Assembly (NCBI GenBank): GCA_965662545.1
Contig: CBFIHZ010000018.1
Coordinates: 1 to 64,000 of the forward strand
Direction: 5' to 3'
DNA: 64,000 bases
Source of the DNA: CPC320 sp002684375
GTDB taxonomy: Bacteria > Pseudomonadota > Alphaproteobacteria > Rhodobacterales > Rhodobacteraceae
Shown: piece by piece, positions 45,383 through 54,839 of the stretch
Layout: each line of letters begins with the position of its first letter
Numbering within the stretch: position 1 is the stretch's first letter
Notes under the pieces: generated by a model
The model's input: the letters and a program-made list of their open reading frames with translations, nothing else
Told to the model about the DNA's origin: nothing
Database searches by the model: none
Translations under genes and position numbers: made by a program

Positions 45383-46432
45383 ATGTTATTTTCATTGCCC
45401 GATCACCCGACACTTTATGCCGCATTATTGCAGCGCAGCCACGATTATGAGGGACGGGCCTATGTCGGGGTGACCTCGACAGGAATTTTTTGTCGCTTAA
45501 CGTGCGGGGCTCGCAAACCAAAACCCGAAAATTGCAGGTTTTATGGTTGTGTGGCTGATTGCCTTGCCGCAGGATTTCGGGCCTGCATGCGCTGTCGCCC
45601 ATTGGGTCGCCTTGATCAGACAGACCCCGCAATTACACGCTTGCTTGCACAGCTTGAGGTTCAACCGATGCGCCGCTGGAGCGAAGCAGACCTTGTTCAA
45701 ATGGGGCTTGATCCGTCAACTGTGCGGCGCGGATTTAAACGCCATTTTGGCGCAACATTTTTGCAACTTGCGCGCCAAAGGCGGGTGCAGATGGGGCTGC
45801 GCGCGCTAAGCACCGGCGACAAGGTGATTGACGCGCAATTGACCGCAGGTTTTTCATCGCCCTCGGCATTCCGGTTGGCGTTTGCCCAATTGATGGGGCA
45901 AGCGCCGGGATCGTTGAAGCGGGATGCCGTGCTTAAAGCCGGTTGCATAGACACCCCGCTTGGTCCGATGCTTGCGGTGGCGGATGCAAAAGTGTTGCAT
46001 TTACTTGAGTTTATTGACCGTCGGGCTCTGCGCGGTGAATTGGCACGGCTGCGATCTCGCACCGGGGCTGAGGTGGGCATGGGACACTCTGAGCCTATGG
46101 CGCAGGTTAAAGCGGAACTTGTCGAGTATTTCGATGGCAAACGGGCGCAGTTTGAGGTGGCTTTGGCAGAGCATGGCAGCAGTTTCGAACGTGCGGTTTG
46201 GGCGGATTTGCGCGCTATTCCGGCCGGGCAGACCCGAAGCTATGGCGCGATTGCTGCGGCGATGGGGCGACCGGGTGCGGCGCGTGCAGTGGCGCGGGCC
46301 AACGGCGCAAACCAGTTGGCGCTGGTGATTCCTTGTCACCGGGTGATTGGGTCGGATGGGGCACTTACTGGCTATGGTGGCGGGCTGTGGCGCAAGCAGC
46401 GTTTGCTGGAAATGGAACGAAAATACCTTTGA
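45383..46432 (+). CDS. ada: Bifunctional Ada: DNA alkylation sensor/activator and O6-methylguanine methyltransferase
   Basis: A 349-residue full-length Ada. The N-terminal zinc domain has Cys37, Cys41, Cys68 and Cys71, one residue off the E. coli positions, with Cys37 the methyl acceptor from phosphotriesters. An AraC-type helix-turn-helix follows (about 85-165; STVRRGFKRHFGATFLQLAR). The C-terminal methyltransferase has the PCHRVIG active site. It is a cytosolic suicide repair protein that activates its regulon when methylated. No alkB or alkA lies adjacent. Confidence 0.95.
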   Translation: MLFSLPDHPTLYAALLQRSHDYEGRAYVGVTSTGIFCRLTCGARKPKPENCRFYGCVADCLAAGFRACMRCRPLGRLDQTDPAITRLLAQLEVQPMRRWSEADLVQMGLDPSTVRRGFKRHFGATFLQLARQRRVQMGLRALSTGDKVIDAQLTAGFSSPSAFRLAFAQLMGQAPGSLKRDAVLKAGCIDTPLGPMLAVADAKVLHLLEFIDRRALRGELARLRSRTGAEVGMGHSEPMAQVKAELVEYFDGKRAQFEVALAEHGSSFERAVWADLRAIPAGQTRSYGAIAAAMGRPGAARAVARANGANQLALVIPCHRVIGSDGALTGYGGGLWRKQRLLEMERKYL

Positions 46433-46467
46433 CAGGAACTATTGGTTGAAACAGGGGAGCCCAGACC

Positions 46468-47271
46468 ATGAATCAATCTGAAAAGTCCATTTTATTTGCC
46501 CAAATGCACAGGAAAGGTCAGCCGCTTTTGTTGTATAATATTTGGGATGCAGGCAGCGCTTTGGCAGTGGTCTCGACTGAGAAAAAGACGGGTGCAACAG
46601 CCCTTGCAACCAGCAGTTGGGCAGTTGCCGCTGCCCACGGCTTTGAAGACGGGCAGCTAATGCCGCGCGATTTTATGCTGGCGATAACGCAGCGCATTGC
46701 CGCTTGTGTCACCGTGCCGGTAACAGCTGATTTTGAAGGCGGTTATGCGGTGTCCCCCCTGGATATTGAGGGGTCTACTGCAGCTTTGTTGGCGACGGGT
46801 ATTGCCGGGCTGAATTTTGAGGATCAAGTGGTTGGTGGCGCTGGGCTTTACAGTATATCAACACAGGTGCCGCGGATTGCTGCAGTACGCGCGGCTTGTC
46901 TCCGGGCATCGGTTCCGACGTTTATCAACGCAAGGACAGACCTGTTTTTGCAGCAAGTCGACAATGGGCAACATGCGGGCCTTATCGAGCAGGCAATTGC
47001 CCGTGCGCGGGCTTATCAAGACGCCGGCGCTGATGGTTTTTTTGTCCCAGGTTTGAAGGATAAACGTCTGATTGGGCGCTTATGCGCGGCCTTAGAAATG
47101 CCGGTAAATATAATGCTGGACGCGCCACTGACGCCAATTGACTTGGAAACCGGCTGTAATGTGGCGCGCATCAGCGTTGGACCTCTGGGGTATCAGTTGG
47201 CGTGTAAGGACTTAGCTACCCGTTTTGGCGCCTGCGCTGATGATGTGCTTAGCTTGTTCCCGAGGCCTTAA
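46468..47271 (+). CDS. Isocitrate lyase/PEP mutase family protein
   Basis: A 267-residue TIM-barrel protein. TADFEGGYA carries the Mg-binding Asp/Glu and LNFEDQVVGG the next acidic residue; NARTDLFL follows, all typical of the superfamily. The KKCGH catalytic loop of true isocitrate lyases is absent. Related proteins include methylisocitrate, oxaloacetate and carboxyphosphoenolpyruvate enzymes; the substrate is unknown. GGGGAG sits eight bases before the ATG. It follows ada by 35 bases on the same strand. Confidence 0.82.
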   Translation: MNQSEKSILFAQMHRKGQPLLLYNIWDAGSALAVVSTEKKTGATALATSSWAVAAAHGFEDGQLMPRDFMLAITQRIAACVTVPVTADFEGGYAVSPLDIEGSTAALLATGIAGLNFEDQVVGGAGLYSISTQVPRIAAVRAACLRASVPTFINARTDLFLQQVDNGQHAGLIEQAIARARAYQDAGADGFFVPGLKDKRLIGRLCAALEMPVNIMLDAPLTPIDLETGCNVARISVGPLGYQLACKDLATRFGACADDVLSLFPRP

Positions 47272-47272
47272 A

Positions 47273-47323
47273 ACGGGCCAGTGCGAAAAACGGGCCAGCA
47301 CAAAGAACGGGCCAGCGCGAAAA
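47273..47323. repeat. Three tandem 17-bp repeats
   Basis: Units at 47273-47289, 47290-47306 and 47307-47323, each starting ACGGGCCAG; units 1 and 3 differ at one base, unit 2 at three or four. They start just after the stop of the lyase-family gene and lie between it and the convergent prpE. Confidence 0.85.
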
Positions 47324-47420
47324 TGGCCCCGAATGATTATCAGCGAGATGCCACTGACGCGTCCACAATGGCAACGGTCAGGCAATGGCCCGTTGCGCCA
47401 GATTTGGCTGGGCTTTTGGG

Positions 47421-49310
47421 CTATTTTGCATAGCCCAGAGATTGTAGTGCCTGCTTGATCTCATCCAAAATCGCGGGATCATCTATGGTTGCGGGCATTT
47501 TAAACGTTTCACAATCGGCGATTTTAACCATTGTGCCACGTAGAATTTTGCCGGAACGGGTTTTGGGCAATCGGTCAACCACGACGGCCAGTTTAAACGC
47601 AGCCACCGGGCCGATAGTGTCACGCACAATTTTGATGCATTCTCCGGTAATCTCTTTATGTGGGCGATTCACACCTTTGGTCAGGCAGACAAATCCGAGC
47701 GGCAATTGGCCTTTCAATTCGTCGGTCACTCCAATAACCGCGCATTCCGCCACATCAGGGTGGTTGGCCAGCACTTCTTCCATCGCGCCGGTCGACAAGC
47801 GGTGGCCGGCAACATTGATCACGTCGTCGGTCCGCGCCATGATATAGACATAACCATCTTCGTCGATCATGCCGGCGTCACCGGTTTCGTAATAGCCGGG
47901 GAACGTGGTCAGATAGGATTTGCGGTACCGTGCCTCGGCGTTCCACAGGTTTGGCAAGGTGCCCGGGGGCAGTGGCAGTTTGATTGCAATAGCGCCAAGA
48001 TCACCGGCGGGCAACGGATTGCCGCCCTCGTCCAGAACCTGCACGTCATAGCCCGGCATCGGCACCGAAGACGATCCCATTTTAATCGGCAGCGCCTCAA
48101 TCCCGATCGGGTTACCGGCAATCGTCCATCCGGTTTCGGTCTGCCACCAATGGTCAATAACCGGAACGCCCAACAGATTTTGCGCCCAGTGAATGGTATC
48201 TGGGTCGGCACGCTCTCCGGCAAGATACAACGCTTTAAGGCATGATAGATCGTATTTGGCCCTAAATTCCCCTTCGGGATCTTCGCGTTTGATGGCACGA
48301 AATGCTGTCGGAGCCGTGAAAAAACAGCGTACGTTATGCTCGGAAATCACCCGCCAGAAGGTGCCGGCATCTGGCGTGCCGACGGGCTTGCCCTCGAACA
48401 CAATCGTGGTATTGCCATGAATCAATGGCGCATAGCAGATATAGGAATGCCCAACCACCCAGCCAACATCCGACGCGGCCCAGAACACATCGCCGGGATC
48501 CACGTTATAGATGTTCTTCATTGTCCATTGCAAAGCCACCAGATGTCCAGCAGTGGAGCGGATCACGCCCTTTGGAGCGCCGGTCGTCCCAGAGGTGTAT
48601 AGAATATACGCAGGATGATTGCCTTCCACGGGCAGGCATTCGGCCGGCGTGACGCCGTCTTGGACTGCATGCCAATCAAAGTCACGGCCGGGGATCAATT
48701 CGGCGGGCTGCTGATCGCGTTGTAGGATAATCACGGTTTCAGGCTTGTGGCCGGCCAACTCAATGGCGGCGTCGATCAGCGGTTTATAGGCAATAATGCG
48801 GGTGGGTTCTATCCCGCAGGAACCGGCAAGTATGGCCTTGGGTTGGGCGTCATCTAGCCGCACGGCCAATTCATGGGCAGCAAACCCGCCAAAGACGACT
48901 GAATGGATAGCCCCGATACGCGCGCAGGCCAGCATCGCCACCAAGGCTTCGGGCACCATGGGCATATAAATCACAACTCGGTCGCCCTTTGAAATACCTT
49001 TGGCCAGCATCGCCCCGGCAAGGCTTGCAGTTTGCGTTTTCAACTCAGCATATGTCGTGGTGGTTTTGACCCCGGTGATCGGGCTGTCATAGATGATCGC
49101 CGTCTGTTCGCCATTACCGGCCTCAACATGGCGGTCCACTGCATTATAGCAGGTATTTACCATACCATCCGTGTACCACTCATACAGCGGCGCATTGCTG
49201 TCATCTAGGGCTTTGTTTGGCGCTTTGTACCAATCGATGGCCGTCGCCGCTTGCATCCAAAATGCTTCGGGGTCTTTTTGCCAACTGTTGTAAATTTCCG
49301 AATATCCCAT
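47421..49310 (-). CDS. prpE: Propionyl-CoA synthetase
   Basis: A 629-residue acyl-CoA synthetase of the acetate/propionate branch. ATP motif YTSGTTGAPKGV, substrate block DHWWQTETGW, and the C-terminal acylatable lysine in PKTRSGKILRGTM. The opening MGYSEIYNSWQKDPEAFW is typical of PrpE rather than Acs. It makes propionyl-CoA from propionate, ATP and CoA, feeding the methylmalonyl-CoA path served by meaB. Confidence 0.93.
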   Translation of the reverse strand: MGYSEIYNSWQKDPEAFWMQAATAIDWYKAPNKALDDSNAPLYEWYTDGMVNTCYNAVDRHVEAGNGEQTAIIYDSPITGVKTTTTYAELKTQTASLAGAMLAKGISKGDRVVIYMPMVPEALVAMLACARIGAIHSVVFGGFAAHELAVRLDDAQPKAILAGSCGIEPTRIIAYKPLIDAAIELAGHKPETVIILQRDQQPAELIPGRDFDWHAVQDGVTPAECLPVEGNHPAYILYTSGTTGAPKGVIRSTAGHLVALQWTMKNIYNVDPGDVFWAASDVGWVVGHSYICYAPLIHGNTTIVFEGKPVGTPDAGTFWRVISEHNVRCFFTAPTAFRAIKREDPEGEFRAKYDLSCLKALYLAGERADPDTIHWAQNLLGVPVIDHWWQTETGWTIAGNPIGIEALPIKMGSSSVPMPGYDVQVLDEGGNPLPAGDLGAIAIKLPLPPGTLPNLWNAEARYRKSYLTTFPGYYETGDAGMIDEDGYVYIMARTDDVINVAGHRLSTGAMEEVLANHPDVAECAVIGVTDELKGQLPLGFVCLTKGVNRPHKEITGECIKIVRDTIGPVAAFKLAVVVDRLPKTRSGKILRGTMVKIADCETFKMPATIDDPAILDEIKQALQSLGYAK

Positions 49311-49537
49311 GGATGTCTCTTTCTTTTCGCCAAATCGTAATGCGCGGCAGGGTGACGCTGTTTATCGCTATGCGCAAGGATATTTTAGACGCGCTGTTTA
49401 CGGGTGCTGCGGCTTTCTGCGTCGGTGGCGTGTGTCTGCGGCGGGGTTGCAATGCCTTGATGACTTATTGCAACGCCATCAAATCCCAAGTCACAGGTGT
49501 CGATTGCGGTGTTCAGACGGTGGCCACATAAAGCGGC

Positions 49538-51817
49538 CTAACCATAGTGGGTGACAGGGGTTCCGGCAATGGCTGCCATATTCAATAATCCGCGTGCGGT
49601 GATTGAGGGCGTCACGATATGGGCTTTATTGCCAAGCCCCATCAAAATAGGGCCGACTTCGAGACCGTCAGCTTTGGATTTTAGAATATTGCGCACGCCC
49701 GAGGCCGCATCGGCATTGGCAAAGATCAGAACATTCGCGGCACCTTGCATCTTGTTGCCGGGGAAAATGCGCGCGCGCAGTTCCGGATCAAGCGCCGAAT
49801 CAATGTTCATTTCTCCCTCGTAGGTGAAATCCAGTTCCATAGCGTCCAACAGGGCAATCGCGGCCCGCAGACGGTCGCCGGTATCGCTTTGCAGGTTCCC
49901 AAATTGCGAATGGGCGCACATTGCAATGTTGGGGGTCAATCCAAAACGCCGGACATGTCGGGCCGCGCCAATGACCGTCTCGGCGATTTGCGCGGGCGAC
50001 GGGTCGGATCGAATGTGGGTGTCGCCGATAAACAGAGGCCCGTCTTCCAGAATAACCAGCGACAGGGCGCCGTGGGGTTGTTGGTGTCTTTGTCCCAGAA
50101 CCTGATTGATATAATTTAGGTGCCATCTGTACTGGCCGAATGTTCCGCAAATTAAACTGTCGGCTTCCTGCCGATGTACCATAACGGCGGCGATCGCGGT
50201 GTTATTGGTGCGCATGATTGCCTTCGCGAGATCTGGTGTAACGCCGTCGCGTGCCATGATCTGATGATAAGTGCCCCAATAATCCCGGTAACGGGGGTCA
50301 TTCTGTGGATTGACGATACTAAAGTCGCGGTCTGGTCTGATATCAAGTCCGATCCGCTCGCATCGATGTAAAATAACCTCTGGTCGGCCGATAAGGATGG
50401 GGTGTTCGGTGGTTTCTTCCAAAACCGCCTGTGCGGCGCGCAGAACTCGTTCATCTTCGCCTTCGGCAAAGACGATTTTGCGCGGCGCCAGACGCGCAGA
50501 TTCGAACACGGGGCGCATCAAAAGTGCCGATTTGAAGACCGAGGCGTCAAGTTCAGCTTTATAAGCTTCAATATTATCCAACACACGCGTCGCAACCCCG
50601 GTTTCCATAGCGGCGCTGGCAACGGCGCTGGCAATGACGCCGGACAGGCGCGGATCAAAGGGTTTTGGGATCAGGTAATCGGGACCAAATGTCATTTGTT
50701 CGCCCTGATAGGCTGCTGCGGCCTCGGCGCTGGTGCTGGCGCGCGCCAACTCTGCGATTGCATCAACGCAGGCAATCTGCATGGCATCGTTGATCTGTGT
50801 CGCACCGACATCAAGCGCGCCGCGAAAAATGAACGGAAAGCACAGCACATTATTCACCTGATTGGGAACGTCGCTGCGACCGGTGGCAATGATTGCATCT
50901 GGGGCGACCGCGCGTGCGGCATCGGGCTGAATCTCGGGCGTCGGGTTTGCCAGGGCAAAAATGATCGGCCGCGCTGCCATTTTCGCCACCATTTCAGGGG
51001 TCAGCACGTTTGGTCCCGACAGGCCTAGAAACAGATCGGCGTCATTTATGACCTGATCGAGGCTGCGTTGGTCACTGTTTTGAGCAAAAGCTGTTTTTTG
51101 CGGGTTCATATCCACGCTGCGGCCCTGATAGACCAAACCATGGATGTCACAGAGCCAAATATTTTCCCGCTTTACCCCCAGTTTAAGCAACATGTTTAAA
51201 CAGGCAATCCCTGCGGCACCGCCCCCGGTTGAGACAATCTTAACCTCTGAAAATGACTTTTGCGCCACCCTCAGCGCATTGGTCGCCGCCGCCCCAACGA
51301 CGATGGCTGTGCCGTGTTGATCATCATGAAACACTGGAATGTTCATCCGCTCGCGGCAAATTTTTTCGACGATAAAACAATCTGGCGCTTTAATATCTTC
51401 CAGATTGATCGCACCGAATGTCGGTTGCAGCGCGCAGACGATATCAGCCAGTTTTTCGGGGTCTGTTTCATCCAGTTCGATATCAAAGCAATCGATATTG
51501 GCAAATTTTTTAAACAGAACCGCCTTGCCTTCCATCACCGGCTTTGAGGCCAACGCTCCTATATTGCCCAACCCAAGAACGGCGGACCCGTTCGTCACCA
51601 CTGCAACCAGATTGCCCCGAGCCGTGTAAAGCTGTGCGGCTTTTGGGTCGGCTTTGATCTCTAAGCAGGCCTCTGCGACCCCGGGCGAATAAGCGCGCGC
51701 CAGATCACGCCCTGTGGCCAACGATTTCGTGGCCCTGATTTCCAATTTGCCGGGTTTGGGAAATTGGTGGTAATCGAGGGCGGCTTTACGCAGCGTTTCA
51801 GGTGGATTTTCAGACAT
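49538..51817 (-). CDS. maeB: NADP-dependent malic enzyme (MaeB type)
   Basis: I favour ATG 51817 (MSENPPETLRKAALDYH); ATG 51829 four codons earlier is possible. About 759 residues: the malic enzyme part (YSPGVAEAC, DDQHGTAI, VSTGGGAAGIACL) followed by a phosphotransacetylase-like domain (KIVFAEGEDERVLRAAQ) that usually lacks acetyltransfer activity and serves in regulation. Converts malate to pyruvate and CO2 with NADPH. Confidence 0.95.
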   Translation of the reverse strand: MSENPPETLRKAALDYHQFPKPGKLEIRATKSLATGRDLARAYSPGVAEACLEIKADPKAAQLYTARGNLVAVVTNGSAVLGLGNIGALASKPVMEGKAVLFKKFANIDCFDIELDETDPEKLADIVCALQPTFGAINLEDIKAPDCFIVEKICRERMNIPVFHDDQHGTAIVVGAAATNALRVAQKSFSEVKIVSTGGGAAGIACLNMLLKLGVKRENIWLCDIHGLVYQGRSVDMNPQKTAFAQNSDQRSLDQVINDADLFLGLSGPNVLTPEMVAKMAARPIIFALANPTPEIQPDAARAVAPDAIIATGRSDVPNQVNNVLCFPFIFRGALDVGATQINDAMQIACVDAIAELARASTSAEAAAAYQGEQMTFGPDYLIPKPFDPRLSGVIASAVASAAMETGVATRVLDNIEAYKAELDASVFKSALLMRPVFESARLAPRKIVFAEGEDERVLRAAQAVLEETTEHPILIGRPEVILHRCERIGLDIRPDRDFSIVNPQNDPRYRDYWGTYHQIMARDGVTPDLAKAIMRTNNTAIAAVMVHRQEADSLICGTFGQYRWHLNYINQVLGQRHQQPHGALSLVILEDGPLFIGDTHIRSDPSPAQIAETVIGAARHVRRFGLTPNIAMCAHSQFGNLQSDTGDRLRAAIALLDAMELDFTYEGEMNIDSALDPELRARIFPGNKMQGAANVLIFANADAASGVRNILKSKADGLEVGPILMGLGNKAHIVTPSITARGLLNMAAIAGTPVTHYG

Positions 51818-51958
51818 TGGACGCCCCATTTCGGAATTTAGTTTAGCGTTAAACTATTTTTTTCTTATCGGGAAGTGTAGGTTTTATTTTGCGGCGATGC
51901 AACGGTGCTTGAAGTTAGGGCAAACAGGTCGCAGAGTGTAGGCCGGGAGAGTAGTATC

Positions 51959-53044
51959 ATGACCATACATGCCGAAATCAGAATTCCAACGTCGGACTTG
52001 CGCGCGGATATTTCATTTTTCACCACAACGCTTAAAATGCGCATGGATATGATCTATCCGGCCGACGATCCACAGGTGGCAGTATTCTCCGGGCATGGTA
52101 TCCGGGTGCGGATTGAAACCGGGGCGTCTGAGGCACCGGTCACGCTGCGCATTTTATGTGAGGATCCGAGCACATTTGCCGCGGGCGATGTCGATCTGGT
52201 GGCCCCAAACGGTACAAAAGTCGAGATCCGACCGCTGCATGTACCGATGGTAATGCCGGAAACCCAGCATAGTTTTGTGGTGCGTCGGCTGTCAGATCAA
52301 GCTCCTTGGGTAATTGGGCGTGCTGGCATGCATTACCGGGACCTGATCCCGGACCGGTTGGGGGGGTCGATTATTGCCAGCCATATCCGAATCCCTGATG
52401 GTGGGCCGGTGCCGGATATGGTGCATTATCATACCGTGGGGTTTCAGTTGATCTTTTGTTATCGCGGCTGGGTTGACCTTGTCTATGAAGATCAGGGCGA
52501 CCCGTTTCGCCTTGAGGCGGGCAATTGTGTGATCCAACCGCCTGAAATCCGCCACAAAGTACTTTATGCCAGTGATAATATCGAGGTGATTGAAATCGGG
52601 GTGCCTGCCGAGCATGTAACAACAATTGACCATGATATGACCCTGCCGAACGGGCCCGCTGATCCGGCCCGTAAATTTCAGGGTCAAAGCTTTGTGCACC
52701 ATAAAGCTGATCAGGCCCGGTGGCACCCGTTCCGCTTGCCGGGATTTGTAAGTCGCGATACCGCGATTGCCCATAATACCGGAAATGTCGCCGGTGTGCA
52801 TGTTGTGCGCCCGGGCACAGGTACGATGGAGTGGACCGAGCATAAATGTGATATTCTGTTCACCTTTGTCATGGAGGGACGCATGGAGTTGGAAGGCGAG
52901 GGTCGCGACGCTGTCCAGTTACAGCCCGGAGATGCCTTTGTCATTCCGCCGGGAATGTCCACGCGCTACCGCCCATTGGGCGCTGATCTGGAATTGCTAG
53001 AGGTTTCTTTGCCGGGTGTGTTTGAAACGATCCTTTCGCAGTGA
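51959..53044 (+). CDS. Glyoxalase-like plus double cupin protein
   Basis: Start at ATG 51959 with GGGAGAG upstream; 361 residues. Residues 1-95 resemble a glyoxalase/VOC module (MTIHAEIRIPTSDLRADISFF). Two cupin domains follow: the first around YHTVGFQLIFCYRGWVDLVYED..GDPFRLEAGNCVIQPP, the second around HKCDILFTFVMEGRMELE...LQPGDAFVIPPG. I cannot name a substrate. It lies 91 bases before cdd on the same strand, so a link to nucleoside salvage is possible but unproven. Confidence 0.65.
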   Translation: MTIHAEIRIPTSDLRADISFFTTTLKMRMDMIYPADDPQVAVFSGHGIRVRIETGASEAPVTLRILCEDPSTFAAGDVDLVAPNGTKVEIRPLHVPMVMPETQHSFVVRRLSDQAPWVIGRAGMHYRDLIPDRLGGSIIASHIRIPDGGPVPDMVHYHTVGFQLIFCYRGWVDLVYEDQGDPFRLEAGNCVIQPPEIRHKVLYASDNIEVIEIGVPAEHVTTIDHDMTLPNGPADPARKFQGQSFVHHKADQARWHPFRLPGFVSRDTAIAHNTGNVAGVHVVRPGTGTMEWTEHKCDILFTFVMEGRMELEGEGRDAVQLQPGDAFVIPPGMSTRYRPLGADLELLEVSLPGVFETILSQ

Positions 53045-53135
53045 GGTTTGGGGTGGTCTATCGCAGCTGATCGCCCTTGAAGCCGCTTCAAGCAAGGGTC
53101 ATAACTGGACTAAAGTGAACGAGAGAGAGGCGGAG

Positions 53136-53525
53136 ATGTCGCTACTTCAGTCGGCGCGGGCGGTTCGCGAAAATGCCTATGCGCCCTATTCGGGCTTCAA
53201 GGTCGGCGCGGCGTTACGCACCCAATCGGGCACGGTCTACACTGGTGTCAACGTGGAAAATGCCGCCTATCCCGAAGGCACCTGTGCCGAAGCTGGTGCC
53301 ATTGCAGCCATGGTAGCGGCGGGTGAAACAAGGATTTCCGAGATCTGCGTGATTGCTGATTGTCCCGATCCGGTGCCGCCTTGTGGCGGCTGCCGGCAAA
53401 AGCTGGCCGAATTCAGTCATGGCGATGTTGTGGTGACGCTTGCCACAACCGCGGGCGCACAGCAAATCACCACCGTGGCAGATTTACTGCCGGGGGCGTT
53501 CACGCCGCGGCATATGGATCGATAA
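53136..53525 (+). CDS. cdd: Cytidine deaminase
   Basis: Start at ATG 53136 (MSLLQSARAVRENAYAPYSGFKVGAAL); a GTG at 53115 is an alternative. The 129-residue enzyme has zinc ligands in GTCAEAGAI and VPPCGGCRQ, with the catalytic Glu in CAE. Deaminates cytidine and deoxycytidine. First enzyme gene of a salvage operon; deoA follows after 6 bases. Confidence 0.94.
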   Translation: MSLLQSARAVRENAYAPYSGFKVGAALRTQSGTVYTGVNVENAAYPEGTCAEAGAIAAMVAAGETRISEICVIADCPDPVPPCGGCRQKLAEFSHGDVVVTLATTAGAQQITTVADLLPGAFTPRHMDR

Positions 53526-53531
53526 GCGGGG

Positions 53532-54839
53532 ATGGATGCGCGTGTGATCATTGCAAAGCTTCGCCATCAGCAGCCGCTGGAAGACGGTGAATTGCAGTGG
53601 TTTGCAAACGGGCTTGCAAGCGGCGTGGTCAGTGATGCACAAGCCGGGGCCTTTGCCATGGCGGTTTGTTTGAAAGGCTTGGGCGGGGCAGGTCGTGCGG
53701 CATTGACCCGGGCGATGTGTGACAGCGGCACGCGGATGAAATGGGATGTGGCGGGACCGGTCCTTGATAAACACTCTACCGGCGGGGTAGGTGACTGCGT
53801 TTCGCTGGTGTTGGCACCGGCCTTGGCGGTCTGCGGGGCGTTTGTGCCGATGATTTCCGGTCGCGGTCTTGGTCACACCGGCGGGACGCTGGATAAATTG
53901 CAGGCAATTCCGGGATTGTCGGTTACGCTGTCGCAATCCAAGGCAGCTTCGGTGCTGGCACAGGCGGGATGTGCGATTTTTAGCGCCAATGCTGAGATTG
54001 CACCGGCAGACCGGCGGCTCTATGCGGTGCGCGATGTCAGCGCGACCATTGATAGTATCGACTTGATCACGGCTTCGATCCTCAGCAAAAAGTTGGCTGC
54101 AGGCCTTGACGGCTTGGTGTTGGATGTAAAGCTAGGCAGTGGCGCATTTATGAAACAACGCACCGAGGCGCAGGCGCTAGCCACTGCTTTAGTCGAGACG
54201 GCGGTCGCGGCAGGCTGCCCGACCTGCGCGCTCATCAGCAACATGGACCAGCCGTTGGTTCCGTCGGTGGGCAACGCGTTGGAAGTTGCCGATGTCGTAG
54301 ATGTGCTGTCTGGCCGGGCGCAGGGTTTGGTTTTTGAGCTGTCGGTGGCTTTGGGCGGTGAGGTTCTGGCCGGTGCCGGGATGGTTGGTTCGGCCAGTGA
54401 AGGCACCAAGCGGATTGCAGCGGCCATCACCAGTGGCGCGGCGGCAGAGCGGTTTGGCCGCATGGTTGCAGCCCAAGGAGGACCGCCCGGCTTTGTTGAG
54501 CAGGCCGCGCGTTATCTGCCGCAGGCCGATGTGGTGTTGGAAGTAACCGCCACGGACGCGGGTTATGTGAGTGCAATTGATGGCGAGGCCCTGGGATTGG
54601 CGGTCGTCTCTCTTGGTGGCGGCCGGCAGGTTGAAACCGATGTGATCGATCCGGCTGCAGGCTTGAGTGACATCGTGGCTTTGGGGTGCCGAATTGCGCC
54701 GGGCGATGTTTTAGCGCGGGTTCATGCGGCGCGTTTGGAACAGGCCGAAGTGACGGCAGACCGGATCCGTGCCGCGATACGCCTAAGCGCGGGTGCGCCG
54801 GAACTTGCACCGTTGATTTGTGACAGGATTATGCGGTGA
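53532..54839 (+). CDS. deoA: Thymidine phosphorylase
   Basis: A 435-residue nucleoside phosphorylase II. DKHSTGGVGDCVSLVLAP is the phosphate-binding signature; SGRGLGHTGGTLDKLQAIPG follows. Releases thymine or uracil and deoxyribose-1-phosphate. Its TGA overlaps the GTG start of deoB by four bases, indicating translational coupling. Confidence 0.96.
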   Translation: MDARVIIAKLRHQQPLEDGELQWFANGLASGVVSDAQAGAFAMAVCLKGLGGAGRAALTRAMCDSGTRMKWDVAGPVLDKHSTGGVGDCVSLVLAPALAVCGAFVPMISGRGLGHTGGTLDKLQAIPGLSVTLSQSKAASVLAQAGCAIFSANAEIAPADRRLYAVRDVSATIDSIDLITASILSKKLAAGLDGLVLDVKLGSGAFMKQRTEAQALATALVETAVAAGCPTCALISNMDQPLVPSVGNALEVADVVDVLSGRAQGLVFELSVALGGEVLAGAGMVGSASEGTKRIAAAITSGAAAERFGRMVAAQGGPPGFVEQAARYLPQADVVLEVTATDAGYVSAIDGEALGLAVVSLGGGRQVETDVIDPAAGLSDIVALGCRIAPGDVLARVHAARLEQAEVTADRIRAAIRLSAGAPELAPLICDRIMR

